From Chryseobacterium paridis (GTDB taxonomy: Bacteria; Bacteroidota; Bacteroidia; Flavobacteriales; Weeksellaceae), in assembly GCF_016595215.1 (NCBI RefSeq), contig NZ_JAENHK010000010.1, positions 372,001-436,000 on the forward strand: a stretch of 64,000 nucleotides of DNA, in the 5' to 3' direction. The notes below the pieces were generated by a model that saw only the letters and a list, made by a program, of their open reading frames with translations, was not told the DNA's origin and searched no databases. Shown in pieces: positions 1 through 8,774 of this stretch (position 1 is the stretch's first letter; every line of letters begins with the position of its first letter). The position numbers and the translations under genes are program-made.

Positions 1-12
1 ATCGGGATTTTT
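1..12 (+). terminator. 3' half of a terminator from an upstream gene
   Basis: The first 12 bases repeat the descending arm and T-run of the complete terminator at 472-504. They probably are the tail of a similar hairpin whose ascending arm lies outside the window. This is inferred from sequence identity alone. Confidence 0.4.
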
Positions 13-66
13 AATTTCCATTTAATTTTTTGTAATTTGGGAAACACCTTAATACAAAACTTAACT

Positions 67-435
67 ATGGAGACAAAATTTGAAGGCGGAATCAATATTG
101 CCATAAAAATCCCGAAAAACAAATACGATCAGACCGTATCTTTTTATAAAGAAATTCTCAAGCTGGAAGTGGAAGAAAAGCCAATTACCAATCCTACTGT
201 ATCGAGAACGCATGAAGTAAAGTTTGGAGGGAATATCGTTTGGTTGGATTGTGTAGACAATTATACCCATTCAGAGACCTGGCTGGAATTAAACGTACCT
301 GATGTAGAGGCTGCAACCTCTTACCTTAAAAATAATAATGTAGAAACCTGTGATGAATTTGAAAAGATCCCGGATAATATGCATTGGATTACAGATCCTG
401 CAGGGACGGTTTTTATTGTTAAACAGAAAGATTAA
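67..435 (+). CDS. VOC-family (glyoxalase/dioxygenase-fold) protein
   Basis: A 122-residue cytoplasmic protein with one vicinal-oxygen-chelate module. The opening strand and helix (IAIKIPKNKYDQTVSFYKE) and the closing DPAGTVFIVKQ are typical of the family. Family members include glyoxalases, ring-cleaving dioxygenases and antibiotic-binding proteins, and one module usually works as a dimer. The substrate cannot be told from sequence. A TTG ten codons upstream keeps the frame open, but the ATG at 67 begins just before the first beta strand and is preferred. It is a single gene with its own terminator, convergent with the thioredoxin operon. Confidence 0.8.
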   Translation: METKFEGGINIAIKIPKNKYDQTVSFYKEILKLEVEEKPITNPTVSRTHEVKFGGNIVWLDCVDNYTHSETWLELNVPDVEAATSYLKNNNVETCDEFEKIPDNMHWITDPAGTVFIVKQKD

Positions 436-471
436 CAAGTGAGTAAATAGTGGAATAAGACTTTAAACCAA

Positions 472-504
472 AAAAATCCTGATGTATCTAACATCGGGAT
501 TTTT
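472..504. terminator. Bidirectional intrinsic terminator
   Basis: AAAAATCC, a bulged T, then GATGT pairs across a short loop with ACATC and GGATTTTT. T-runs are present on both strands. It lies between the convergent VOC gene and the small gene ending at 572. Confidence 0.75.
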
Positions 505-571
505 AGTATGTAAACGTCAGGTTATCTGACCTTTAAATACTTGAATCTTTTAATTTTAAAATCAATTAAAA

Positions 572-820
572 CTATTTATCTATAGATCCTAAAACCTTTT
601 GAGCAAAAGAGTTTAAAGCATCTTTTTCGCTCATTCCGTTTTGAACATTAGCATGAACTTCTAGTGCACCACAGATATTGGTGATGAGCTCTCCAGCTAC
701 ATTTAAATCTTCTTCGCTTGTTCCTCTGAACTCACTGAAACTTTCTAAAACCTCTAACGTTTTTTCAAGGTTTTCAGGAGTTTGATTTTGATAAAATTGT
801 CTGATTACGGGTAACTTCAT
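572..820 (-). CDS. Small conserved protein of the peroxiredoxin-thioredoxin operon (DUF6952-like)
   Basis: An 82-residue acidic, helical protein with no signal peptide, membrane segment or cysteine pair; its single cysteine is in ITNICGALEV. It starts two bases after the thioredoxin stop, so the two genes are probably translated together. From memory this resembles a small Bacteroidota family (DUF6952) that follows thioredoxin genes; I could not check this. Its position makes a role in peroxide or thiol metabolism plausible, for example as a partner of the reductase. No biochemical function can be assigned. Confidence 0.75.
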   Translation of the reverse strand: MKLPVIRQFYQNQTPENLEKTLEVLESFSEFRGTSEEDLNVAGELITNICGALEVHANVQNGMSEKDALNSFAQKVLGSIDK

Positions 821-822
821 GA

Positions 823-1128
823 TTATAATTCGTTAAATAGGTTAATTAAACTTTCTGCCTGGTTAGATTGAACCTGATTCACCAATTCCCCGTTTTTGAA
901 GATCGCAAAAGTAGGTAAGTTATCCACTTTAGCTAGTTTTCTGCTTTCCGGTAATTTTTCAGCGTCTACATATAAAAATGGAATTGCATCATTTTCAGAA
1001 GCTAATTTTTTGAATTTTGGTTTCATAATTCTACAGTTCCCACACCATGTGGCACCATACTGAACTACTACTTTTTCATTATCGTTTACTATATTTTGTA
1101 ATGTATCTTCTGTTAACTCTGTGTACAT
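823..1128 (-). CDS. Thioredoxin-family protein with CGNC active site
   Basis: A 101-residue single-domain thioredoxin. The active site WCGNC has Cys29 and Cys32, and the cis-proline loop is NLPTFAIF. The classical motif is CGPC; Asn replaces Pro here, which in this family alters redox potential. There is no signal peptide, so it acts in the cytoplasm. It follows the peroxiredoxin gene by 62 bases and precedes the small conserved gene by two. The order suggests that it reduces the 2-Cys peroxiredoxin encoded upstream. A hairpin with a T-run in the 62-base gap may lower its expression relative to the peroxiredoxin. Confidence 0.9.
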   Translation of the reverse strand: MYTELTEDTLQNIVNDNEKVVVQYGATWCGNCRIMKPKFKKLASENDAIPFLYVDAEKLPESRKLAKVDNLPTFAIFKNGELVNQVQSNQAESLINLFNEL

Positions 1129-1148
1129 AATTGTTGTGATTTTAATTT

Positions 1149-1180
1149 AAAAAAAATAGGGTCTGAAAAATTCAAACCCC
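1149..1180 (-). terminator. Hairpin between peroxiredoxin and thioredoxin genes
   Basis: On the minus strand GGGTTTGAA pairs with TTCAGACCC (one G-T pair) across three bases and runs into TATTTTTTTT. It lies inside an apparent operon, so it is either a leaky terminator or an end point for a peroxiredoxin-only transcript. Confidence 0.6.
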
Positions 1181-1190
1181 ATTGTTATTT

Positions 1191-1823
1191 TTAGTTTTTA
1201 GCTAAATATTCAGCGGTTGAATTTCTGTCAGCTTTCATAGCTTCTTTCCCTTCTTCCCAGTTTGCAGGACAAACTTCTCCATGCTTCTGAACGTGAGTAT
1301 AAGCGTCAATTAATCTTAAATATTCTTTTACGTTTCTTCCAAGAGGCATATCATTTACAGACTCGTGGAAAATCTTTCCAGTTTCGTCGATAAGATAAGT
1401 TGCTCTGTAAGTTACGTTAGAACCTGTATAAATTTCATTTCCTTCGTCATCAAATTCGAAATCCTGATCTACAATTCCTAAAATGTTTGCTAATTGTCTG
1501 TGAGTATCAGCTAAAAGTGGGTAAGTTACTCCTTCGATACCTCCGTTATCTTTTGCAGTATTTAACCAAGCAAAGTGTACTTCGTTAGTATCACATGAAG
1601 CTCCGATTACTTTAGTGTTTCTTTTTTCGAATTCACCTAAAGCATCTTGAAAAGCGTGAAGCTCTGTAGGGCAAACAAAAGTGAAATCTTTTGGGTACCA
1701 GAATAAGATAACTTTCTCTTGATTTTTAGTTGTTTGTTCAAAAATGTTGATTCTAAGATCATCACCCATTTCAGACATCGCATCGATTGTTAGATTCGGG
1801 AATTTTTTTCCTACTAAAGACAT
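1191..1823 (-). CDS. Typical 2-Cys peroxiredoxin (AhpC/Prx1 type)
   Basis: A 210-residue alkyl hydroperoxide or hydrogen peroxide reductase. The peroxidatic cysteine is Cys51 in FVCPTEL, preceded by the PKDFTF loop. The resolving cysteine is Cys185 in EVCPANW. This identifies the typical 2-Cys class, in which two subunits form a disulfide and are recycled by thioredoxin or AhpF. The length is slightly above E. coli AhpC because of the C-terminal tail. No signal peptide is present. It is the first gene of a three-gene unit with a clear promoter, and the adjacent thioredoxin is the likely reductant. No OxyR-type regulator gene is nearby. Confidence 0.95.
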   Translation of the reverse strand: MSLVGKKFPNLTIDAMSEMGDDLRINIFEQTTKNQEKVILFWYPKDFTFVCPTELHAFQDALGEFEKRNTKVIGASCDTNEVHFAWLNTAKDNGGIEGVTYPLLADTHRQLANILGIVDQDFEFDDEGNEIYTGSNVTYRATYLIDETGKIFHESVNDMPLGRNVKEYLRLIDAYTHVQKHGEVCPANWEEGKEAMKADRNSTAEYLAKN

Positions 1824-1857
1824 AATTTTTCTGTTTTTATATTTAAATTTTCTGTTG

Positions 1858-1888
1858 CAAATATATGAATGATTTATCTATCGAACAA
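1858..1888 (-). promoter_or_regulatory. Bacteroidota promoter of the peroxiredoxin operon
   Basis: Minus-strand TATATTTG (1858-1865) matches the TAnnTTTG -7 element. A TTG (1886-1888) lies 20 bases upstream, a consensus spacing. The start codon follows about 34 bases downstream. Confidence 0.65.
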
Positions 1889-1935
1889 GCCTATTTTGAT
1901 AAATAAAATCTATAATTGTTTTTAAGTTGATAGAA

Positions 1936-1962
1936 AGAAAAAAGCTCTGAAAACAGAGCTTT
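1936..1962 (-). terminator. Terminator of the M16 peptidase gene
   Basis: AAAGCTCTG, a four-base loop and CAGAGCTTT form a perfect stem, followed on the minus strand by a T-rich run. It starts 10 bases after the stop of the peptidase gene. Confidence 0.8.
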
Positions 1963-1972
1963 ATAGTTATTT

Positions 1973-4912
1973 TTAGTAACCGAATATTTCGTTTAAGTTG
2001 AGTTTTTTAACCTCTCCTAATTTCTTCATATCGGCCTCATTTACTTTATCTTGGTTAGCCACCAAACAGTATGTGAAACTTTTACCTTTCATTTCCTTAT
2101 CATGGAAGCTGTTGATATCCGTAAATGCCAATTTTGGCGCTTGTTCATAGACATTCTTTCTGATATCTGTTGTATTACCAAGCTTTTGAGCTCTTAAGTA
2201 AGAGAAGATGATCCCATCCTGTGTAATTCTTTCAGAAGCGATAGATTTCTTCAATCCGCTCTTAGCTGTTTCAAATAATTGTTGAGACTGCGGAAGAGTA
2301 GTGAGAAGTTCGTTCATCGCTGCTGTAGATTCATTGAATTTATCTGCCTGAGTTCCTACATAAGCTGTTATGATATCCTTATCTTCTTTTTTACTAGGAA
2401 GAGAGAAGTAGGAATATGTAGAATATGCTAAAGCTTTAGATTCTCTGATAGTCTGGAATACAATAGATCCCATTCCGCCACCAAAATAATTATTGAATAA
2501 ACTTACTGTAGGTGTAATGGCTGCATTGTATGCTTCTCCGTTTCTTACCCAGAATACTTCAGCCTGAACCATATCGTAATGCGCAAACAATACTTTATTT
2601 TTATCTGTTGCAACTTGCGTAAACGTTTTAGACTTTGGCATCTCTTTTAAAGAAGCAGGAAGCTTATGGATTGGAGTTAACGAAGAAATAGCTGCATTTC
2701 CTGTTTTTGGTCCATAATACAATACTTTATGCTTGTAGTTGAACAGATCGTGAAGTATTTTAATAAGATCTTCTGCTTTCAAAGCGTCAAGCTCTGCATC
2801 GCTTAATACATTGTTGAATGGATTTTGAGCTCCGTACTGTGCGTAGCTTCTTAAACCAGCCATTATCGAACCTTTGTTTTGCTTAGCATTAGCTCTGGCT
2901 TTTTTCAATCTTGCTTTATAAGAATCCAAAGCAGCCTGATTAGGTTCACAGTTTTTAATTAAATCTTCAAATAAAGCTGCTGTCTTATCAAAGTTTTCGT
3001 CTAAACCTTCAAGTGTTACATATGTTTCTTCGTTACCAGCTCCCACACTGAAGCTAGAAGCTAATTTGTAAAACTCTTTACTGATCGCCTCAGAAGATTT
3101 GTTTTTTGTCCCCAGATACTGAAGATATTCAGCAGCTAGAGGAAGCATTTTATTATTCCATTTGCCAGAATCGAAATGATAATAAAGTCTGAATAGTTCA
3201 TTGTCCGTATTTTTCACAGAAAGAACATCGATACCTCCTAATTTTCCTTTTGCAATATCTTTATCAAAATTCAACCAAACCGGAGAGATTGCTGTTTCGG
3301 GCATCTCATTGATCTTTTTTACAAAAGCAGATTGGTCGTCTCTGTTTACAGAAACCGGAGTAATGGTAGGTTTATCAACTTTTACAATGTTTTTATCTTC
3401 TCCTTTTCTTTTGTAGATCGCAACATAGTTATTGTCCTGAAGATATTTAGAAACAAAGTCCATGATATCTTTCTTAGTAAGCTTGGAGATCTCTTCTACA
3501 TATTCTAAAGCAGCTTTGTGGTCGATATCAGAAGTGAACTCATCCATCAATGTGCTTGCTCTTGAAGAATATTTTTCATTGTTCTGAATAATGTTCTTTC
3601 TTTCATTATTGACTATAGACTGGATAAGATCATCAGAGAATTCTCCTTTTCTTAATTTATCAATTTCCTGAAGCAATAAGCTTTTAACCTGATCAAGAGA
3701 TTGTCCCTCTGTAGGATTTCCCTGTAAAAAAAGAACAGAATAATCTTTCAAAACATATGGAAAGGCATAAGCTGCTAATAACTTTTGTTTTTTTACCAAA
3801 TCAAGATCGATAAGTCCTGCTTGTCCATTAGTTAACATGCTTCCGATAAGATTAAGAAGTCGTGCATCCTTAGTGGTAGCACCCGGGAATCTGAAGCCTA
3901 TTGTAATATTTTCAGGATTCGGTCCAAAAACTTCCTTCGTAATAGGAGAGGTAATTGGTTTTTCCTGTCCGATGTTATAAGCAGGGATTTCCTTAGGCTT
4001 CATGTAAGAGAAGTCTTTGTCGATTTTAGCGATCATTTCGTCAGGATTAAAATCTCCGGACATGATGATTCCCATATTGTTGGGAACATAATAATTGTTG
4101 AAATACTCTCTGATTGCTGTTAAAGAAGGATTTTTCAAATGTTCAACTGTTCCGATGGTTGTTTGCTTTCCATAATTGTTATTAGGGAAAATAGCAGCAA
4201 ACATCGCTTCATATACTTTTCTTGAATCGTTATCCAATCCTCTGTTTTTCTCTTCATACACTGCTTCAAGTTCCGTATGGAAAAGTCTTAAAACAGGTTG
4301 TCTGAATCTTTCAGCCTGAACTGCCAAGAATTTATCAGTAGCATTAGAAGGAATATCTTCCGTATATACAGTTTGTTCAAAAGATGTGAAAGCATTCGTT
4401 CCATCAGCTCCCATTCCGGACATCATTTTGTCATACTCGTTAGCGATAGCATATTTAGCAGCCTCTCCGGAAACTCTGTCTATTTCTTTATAGATTTCCT
4501 TTCTTTTAGTCTCGTCTTTGGTCTGATTGTATTTTTCATACAATGCATCAATCTGATCCAACAAAGGTTTTTCTTTCGCCCAATCTTTAGATCCGAACTG
4601 ATCAGTTCCTTTAAAAAGCATATGTTCCAGATAGTGAGCAAGACCTGTATGGTCTGCAGGATCTGTTTTACTTCCTGCTTTTGTAGCGATATAAGCCTGG
4701 ATTCTAGGCTCTTTTTTAGTTGGACTTAAAATGACTGTCAATCCATTTTTCAACTTATAGTATCTGGCAGCCGTAGGGTCATTAGATACATATCTGTACG
4801 TGTAACCATTAGAAGTTGCTTCTTTCCACTGGAAGTCCTGTGCGTGAACATAGCCGCTAAAACTTGCTGCAGCGATGCTTGTGGCAATAGTGATTCTCTT
4901 TAATAAATTCAT
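1973..4912 (-). CDS. Secreted M16 (insulinase/pitrilysin) zinc metallopeptidase
   Basis: A 979-residue periplasmic or surface peptidase with two M16 halves. The N-terminal half carries the inverted zinc motif HYLEH (His93, Glu96, His97) and a downstream Glu in the helix ELEAVYEEKNRG. The C-terminal half, from about residue 540, lacks the motif and would be the structural partner domain. A signal peptide precedes AQDFQWK. A further ATG ten codons upstream (4942) overlaps the aminotransferase gene; the ATG at 4912 gives a clean signal peptide and is preferred. It lies 13 bases after the aminotransferase, so the two genes may be co-transcribed. The substrate is unknown. Confidence 0.92.
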   Translation of the reverse strand: MNLLKRITIATSIAAASFSGYVHAQDFQWKEATSNGYTYRYVSNDPTAARYYKLKNGLTVILSPTKKEPRIQAYIATKAGSKTDPADHTGLAHYLEHMLFKGTDQFGSKDWAKEKPLLDQIDALYEKYNQTKDETKRKEIYKEIDRVSGEAAKYAIANEYDKMMSGMGADGTNAFTSFEQTVYTEDIPSNATDKFLAVQAERFRQPVLRLFHTELEAVYEEKNRGLDNDSRKVYEAMFAAIFPNNNYGKQTTIGTVEHLKNPSLTAIREYFNNYYVPNNMGIIMSGDFNPDEMIAKIDKDFSYMKPKEIPAYNIGQEKPITSPITKEVFGPNPENITIGFRFPGATTKDARLLNLIGSMLTNGQAGLIDLDLVKKQKLLAAYAFPYVLKDYSVLFLQGNPTEGQSLDQVKSLLLQEIDKLRKGEFSDDLIQSIVNNERKNIIQNNEKYSSRASTLMDEFTSDIDHKAALEYVEEISKLTKKDIMDFVSKYLQDNNYVAIYKRKGEDKNIVKVDKPTITPVSVNRDDQSAFVKKINEMPETAISPVWLNFDKDIAKGKLGGIDVLSVKNTDNELFRLYYHFDSGKWNNKMLPLAAEYLQYLGTKNKSSEAISKEFYKLASSFSVGAGNEETYVTLEGLDENFDKTAALFEDLIKNCEPNQAALDSYKARLKKARANAKQNKGSIMAGLRSYAQYGAQNPFNNVLSDAELDALKAEDLIKILHDLFNYKHKVLYYGPKTGNAAISSLTPIHKLPASLKEMPKSKTFTQVATDKNKVLFAHYDMVQAEVFWVRNGEAYNAAITPTVSLFNNYFGGGMGSIVFQTIRESKALAYSTYSYFSLPSKKEDKDIITAYVGTQADKFNESTAAMNELLTTLPQSQQLFETAKSGLKKSIASERITQDGIIFSYLRAQKLGNTTDIRKNVYEQAPKLAFTDINSFHDKEMKGKSFTYCLVANQDKVNEADMKKLGEVKKLNLNEIFGY

Positions 4913-4925
4913 TTTTACGGTATTG

Positions 4926-6119
4926 TTAGTTAAACTTTTCAAGCAATTCTTTAATTCTTCTCATCGCTTCTCTTAAATCATCTTCTGAGGCGGCATAAGA
5001 AAATCTAATGCATTCCGGACTTCCAAATGAAACCCCACCTACACATCCCACGTGGGCATTTTCCAAAATGAACATCGCGAAATCATCTGCATCTTTAATT
5101 TCTGTTCCATCGAGTGTTTTATCAATATAATGCGAAATATCCGGGAAGAAATAGAAAGCAGCTTTTGGTAAAAGAACTTTGAATCCTGGGATCTCAGTGA
5201 TCAGATCATATACAAGGTCTCTTCTCTTTTTAAACGCATCGATCATGTATTTGTATTCAGAAGGATCTGTTTTTAGAGCAGTGATAGAAGCTCTTTGTGC
5301 CATTGTATTAGCACCGCTGGTCATTTGTCCCTGAACTTTTTCGCAAGCTTTTGCCAGCCATTCCGGGCATGCGGAATATCCGATTCTCCAACCTGTCATT
5401 GCAAATGCCTTTGACATACCATTGATCACAGCTGTTTGTTCATATATTTCCGGGAACTGTGCAATGGAAGCTGTTTTTGTTTCGTAATTGATGAATTCAT
5501 AGATTTCATCAGAAATTACAGTAACATGTGGGTATTTAGCAATAACCTTTGCTAAAGATTTTAGCTCATCATAAGTATAATATCCTCCGGATGGATTGCA
5601 AGGAGAACTGAATAAAACAGCTTTGGTTTTATCCGTAATGGCTTCTTCTAATTGTTCTGCTGTGATTTTAAAATCAGTAATATAGGAGGTAGGCACCATA
5701 ACGGAATTCCCACCCATCATTTTCACCATTTCATCATAACTTACCCAATAAGGTGTTGGAAGTATAACTTCATCTCCATCGTTGATAATAGCTGCCAAAA
5801 CATTTAAGATAGCTTGTTTGGCTCCATTGGAAACACAGATTTGTGTTGGTTTATATTCTAAATGATTGTCTCTTTTCAGTTTGTAAGCAATCGCTTCACG
5901 AAGTTCCAAAAATCCCGGAACTGGAGAGTAATGACTGTAATTTTGATTAATAGCATCGAATGCTGCCTGCTTTATGTTATCGGGAACGTCAAAATCCGGT
6001 TCACCAAGTGTTAAGCTGATAACGTCTATTCCGTTGGCTTTCATCTCTCTAGCCTTGTTAGACATTACAAAAGTCTGCGAGTAACCAAGTCTTTTTACTC
6101 TATCTGAAAGTTTGTCCAT
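4926..6119 (-). CDS. Class I PLP-dependent aminotransferase (aspartate aminotransferase type)
   Basis: A 397-residue cytoplasmic aminotransferase of fold type I. The pyridoxal-phosphate lysine is Lys237 in NGMSKAFAMTGWRIGY. Asp204 in SDEIYEF contacts the PLP nitrogen, and the SSPCNPSGG loop is present. Length and motifs fit the Ib aspartate/prephenate aminotransferase group, but related enzymes act on several amino acids, so the substrate is tentative. It is the first gene of a probable two-gene unit with the M16 peptidase. The functional link is unclear; shared transcription may be only positional. Confidence 0.9.
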   Translation of the reverse strand: MDKLSDRVKRLGYSQTFVMSNKAREMKANGIDVISLTLGEPDFDVPDNIKQAAFDAINQNYSHYSPVPGFLELREAIAYKLKRDNHLEYKPTQICVSNGAKQAILNVLAAIINDGDEVILPTPYWVSYDEMVKMMGGNSVMVPTSYITDFKITAEQLEEAITDKTKAVLFSSPCNPSGGYYTYDELKSLAKVIAKYPHVTVISDEIYEFINYETKTASIAQFPEIYEQTAVINGMSKAFAMTGWRIGYSACPEWLAKACEKVQGQMTSGANTMAQRASITALKTDPSEYKYMIDAFKKRRDLVYDLITEIPGFKVLLPKAAFYFFPDISHYIDKTLDGTEIKDADDFAMFILENAHVGCVGGVSFGSPECIRFSYAASEDDLREAMRRIKELLEKFN

Positions 6120-6243
6120 GTAATATTTTTGTATTCTAACAAAAATATATAATAAAAACTTAATTTAAATATAATATGAAATAAAAAAATCATAGTCTCT
6201 AAGCCAGAGGTTTTGTATATTTAAATCACTTTATATTGATCTT

Positions 6244-7581
6244 ATGAAATATTCTATTCTTCTGCTGTTTGTTCATTTTATTGGTTTTTCGCAAGTAAAC
6301 AAAAAGGATGATGAAATAAAAAAATATGTTTCTGCGGTAAATTCAGATTCTCTTAAAAGTTATATTAATCAACTTGTAAAGTTCAATACCAGACATACAT
6401 TAAGTTCTATTGATGATAAGAATCAGGGGATTGGAGCAGCAAGGAATTGGGTTATTAAGAAATTTAATGATTACGCGAAAAATTCTGATGGAAGAATGGA
6501 AGTGTATCTGCAGCAAGAAGAAATTCAACCGGATGGAAAAAGAGTAGATCAGGTGACAAGTCTTGGAAACCCTTTGGCTTTTCTAAAGGGAATAGATCCT
6601 AACGATAAAAGAGTTTTTCTTATTTCAGGACATTTGGATTCAAGAGTAACGGATGTTATGAACAGGAAATCATTCGCTCCCGGAGCAAATGATGATGGGA
6701 GTGGAGTAAGCGCTGTGATCGAAGCGGCAAGGATCCTGAGCAAATCTAAATTTCCTGCATCTATTATTTTTGTTGCATTTTCCGGAGAAGAGCAGTCATT
6801 GCTTGGATCGAAGTTACTGGCTGAAAAGGCTAAAAGGGAAGGCTTGCAGATTGAAGCTGTTTTAAATAATGATATGATCGGCAATGCTAAAGCAGGGGAG
6901 ACCGGGGAAGTCAATAATTATACGCTACGTGTATTTAGTGAAGGTTTACCATACATGGATCTTGATAAAAAAGCAATGGGCATAAGAAATCTGGGGCTTG
7001 AAAATGATAGTGAATCCAGGCAGTTGGCAAGATACATCGAAGAGATTGCTGAAAAATATGTTAAGAAGCTTGATGTGAAAATGATTTATAGAAATGACAG
7101 GTTTTTACGTGGTGGTGACCATTCCAGTTTCGTGAATTATGGATTTCCATCTGTCAGGTTCACTGAATATTACGAAAACTACGATCACCAACATCAGGAT
7201 GTCAGAATTGAAAATAATAAGCAGTATGGTGATCTTTCGGAATTTATTGATTACGGGTATTTGAAAAAGAATATCGAGGCTAATATTGCAGTATTGGCTG
7301 ATCTGGCTAAATCTACATCAAAACCTGAACATGTAGAAATAGAGGTTAAAGAACTTACCAATTCTACCACATTACATTGGAAAAAGCCAAAATCCGGAAT
7401 ACCTGCAGGATATTATGTACTGGTAAGAGATACAGATAGTCCAGTCTGGCAAAAAAAGATATTTACGACAGAACTTTCTATCAAAATTCCACTGTCAAAA
7501 GATAACTATATTTTTGCAGTACAGACTGTTAGCCAGACGGGGAACTTGAGTTTACCTGTTATTCCAGGCATTGCTAAGTAG
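6244..7581 (+). CDS. Secreted M28 zinc aminopeptidase with C-terminal FnIII-like domain
   Basis: A 445-residue exported peptidase. A signal peptide ends near GFSQ. Metal ligands of the M28 family are visible: SGHLDSR (His130, Asp132), GANDDGSG, FSGEEQSLLGS with the Glu pair, NNDMIGN, and a late His in YDHQHQD. After about residue 360 a beta-rich segment (TTLHWKKPKSGIPAGYYVL) resembles a fibronectin type III domain. It probably releases N-terminal amino acids from peptides outside the inner membrane. It has no T9SS sorting tail, so a periplasmic location is likely. It is divergent from the aminotransferase gene and upstream of rsmG, which has its own promoter. Confidence 0.9.
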   Translation: MKYSILLLFVHFIGFSQVNKKDDEIKKYVSAVNSDSLKSYINQLVKFNTRHTLSSIDDKNQGIGAARNWVIKKFNDYAKNSDGRMEVYLQQEEIQPDGKRVDQVTSLGNPLAFLKGIDPNDKRVFLISGHLDSRVTDVMNRKSFAPGANDDGSGVSAVIEAARILSKSKFPASIIFVAFSGEEQSLLGSKLLAEKAKREGLQIEAVLNNDMIGNAKAGETGEVNNYTLRVFSEGLPYMDLDKKAMGIRNLGLENDSESRQLARYIEEIAEKYVKKLDVKMIYRNDRFLRGGDHSSFVNYGFPSVRFTEYYENYDHQHQDVRIENNKQYGDLSEFIDYGYLKKNIEANIAVLADLAKSTSKPEHVEIEVKELTNSTTLHWKKPKSGIPAGYYVLVRDTDSPVWQKKIFTTELSIKIPLSKDNYIFAVQTVSQTGNLSLPVIPGIAK

Positions 7582-7621
7582 CCAGACAAATAGATATAAA
7601 TCGTAATAATCGACCTTAAAT

Positions 7622-7653
7622 TTGAATAAAGTATGAAATAAAACTTATTTTTG
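7622..7653 (+). promoter_or_regulatory. Promoter of rsmG
   Basis: TTG (7622-7624), 21 bases, then TATTTTTG (7646-7653). This fits the Bacteroidota TTG/TAnnTTTG consensus, and the ATG follows 18 bases after the -7 element. Confidence 0.6.
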
Positions 7654-7671
7654 CTTTTTATAATAATTTAC

Positions 7672-8307
7672 ATGCCTACATCGTTACTATTAAAATACTT
7701 TCCGGATCTTACAGAGAATCAGATACAACAATTCATTCAGCTGGAAAAGCTCTATATGGAGTGGAATGAAAAGATCAACGTAATCTCCAGAAAAGATATG
7801 GAATCTTTATACGAAAAACACATTCTTCACTCACTAGGAATTGCCAAGGTGATGGAATTTGCTCCCGGAACAAAGATTTTAGATATTGGAACAGGAGGAG
7901 GTTTTCCAGGTATCCCTTTAGCTATTTTATTTCCAGAGTCACAATTCACTTTAATTGATTCCATCGGAAAAAAGATTAGTGTTGTAAATGCCGTAGCAGA
8001 AGGAGTAGGACTGAAAAATGTAACGGCTATTCATGGAAGAGCCGAGAAATTAAAAGAAAAGTTTCATTTCGTAGTAAGCAGGGCAGTTACCCAAATGCCG
8101 GAATTTTTAAAATGGCTAAAAGGTAAATTCGAAAAGGAACAGTTTAATACCAAACATAATGGGATTTTATATTTAAAAGGCGGGGATCTGGCGGAAGAAC
8201 TTGCTGGTATTAAATGTGAAATTTATAATCTTAAAAATTATTTCGACGGAGAATTTTTTGATACTAAAAAAGTGGTTTATGTGTCAAAAGGCAATTTTAA
8301 TTCTTAA
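7672..8307 (+). CDS. rsmG: 16S rRNA (guanine(527)-N7)-methyltransferase
   Basis: A 211-residue GidB/RsmG enzyme that methylates N7 of G527 in 16S rRNA using S-adenosylmethionine; loss gives low-level streptomycin resistance in other bacteria. The SAM-binding motif ILDIGTGGGFPGIPLA is near residues 63-78. VSRAVTQMPEFLKW and ILYLKGGDL follow as in the family. The frame stays open upstream to a TTG, but the ATG at 7672 gives the usual family length and lies just after a promoter. It is not next to gidA/mnmG here, which is normal for Bacteroidota. Confidence 0.93.
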   Translation: MPTSLLLKYFPDLTENQIQQFIQLEKLYMEWNEKINVISRKDMESLYEKHILHSLGIAKVMEFAPGTKILDIGTGGGFPGIPLAILFPESQFTLIDSIGKKISVVNAVAEGVGLKNVTAIHGRAEKLKEKFHFVVSRAVTQMPEFLKWLKGKFEKEQFNTKHNGILYLKGGDLAEELAGIKCEIYNLKNYFDGEFFDTKKVVYVSKGNFNS

Positions 8308-8369
8308 TTTATTATAATTAGGGAATAATTTTTGCTGATAATTTGTTAATAATTAAAATATATTGTGCT

Positions 8370-8774
8370 ATGAAAAGACTTTTAAATATTGGGTTTTCTG
8401 CAATAATTTTAGGTGTAATGATTACTTCCTGTAATGATGATGATTATGAATCCATACAATCTATTGATAAAGTAAAAATAGATAGTGTAAAGATCACAAA
8501 AGATACCATGAACGTTTTTGATATACAACGTATTAGAACTTATTCTTCTTATGTTTCTCAATGTGAAGGATTTTATGGTTATGATTATATCCACAACGAT
8601 AATTTAACGAGAATGGTGACTGCTTACAAATTTCGTACAGATGCCCAATGCTCACAATCTACCCATCAGGGTATGAACCAGATCAATTTTAATCCACAAC
8701 AGACAGGAACATATACCTTTAAATTCTGGACAGGAACTAATACCTGGATTACCAAAACAATTGTTGTACAATAA
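8370..8774 (+). CDS. Putative lipoprotein of unknown function
   Basis: A 134-residue protein with a signal sequence ending in a lipobox-like ITSC followed by NDDDYES, an acidic stretch typical of surface-exposed Bacteroidota lipoproteins. The rest is beta-rich with two cysteines (SQCEG and AQCSQ) that may form a disulfide in the periplasm. I do not recognise the family. The ATG at 8370 is chosen because it starts directly before the hydrophobic core. The stop codon overlaps the next start (TAATG), so translation with the DUF922 protein is probably coupled. Confidence 0.7.
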   Translation: MKRLLNIGFSAIILGVMITSCNDDDYESIQSIDKVKIDSVKITKDTMNVFDIQRIRTYSSYVSQCEGFYGYDYIHNDNLTRMVTAYKFRTDAQCSQSTHQGMNQINFNPQQTGTYTFKFWTGTNTWITKTIVVQ

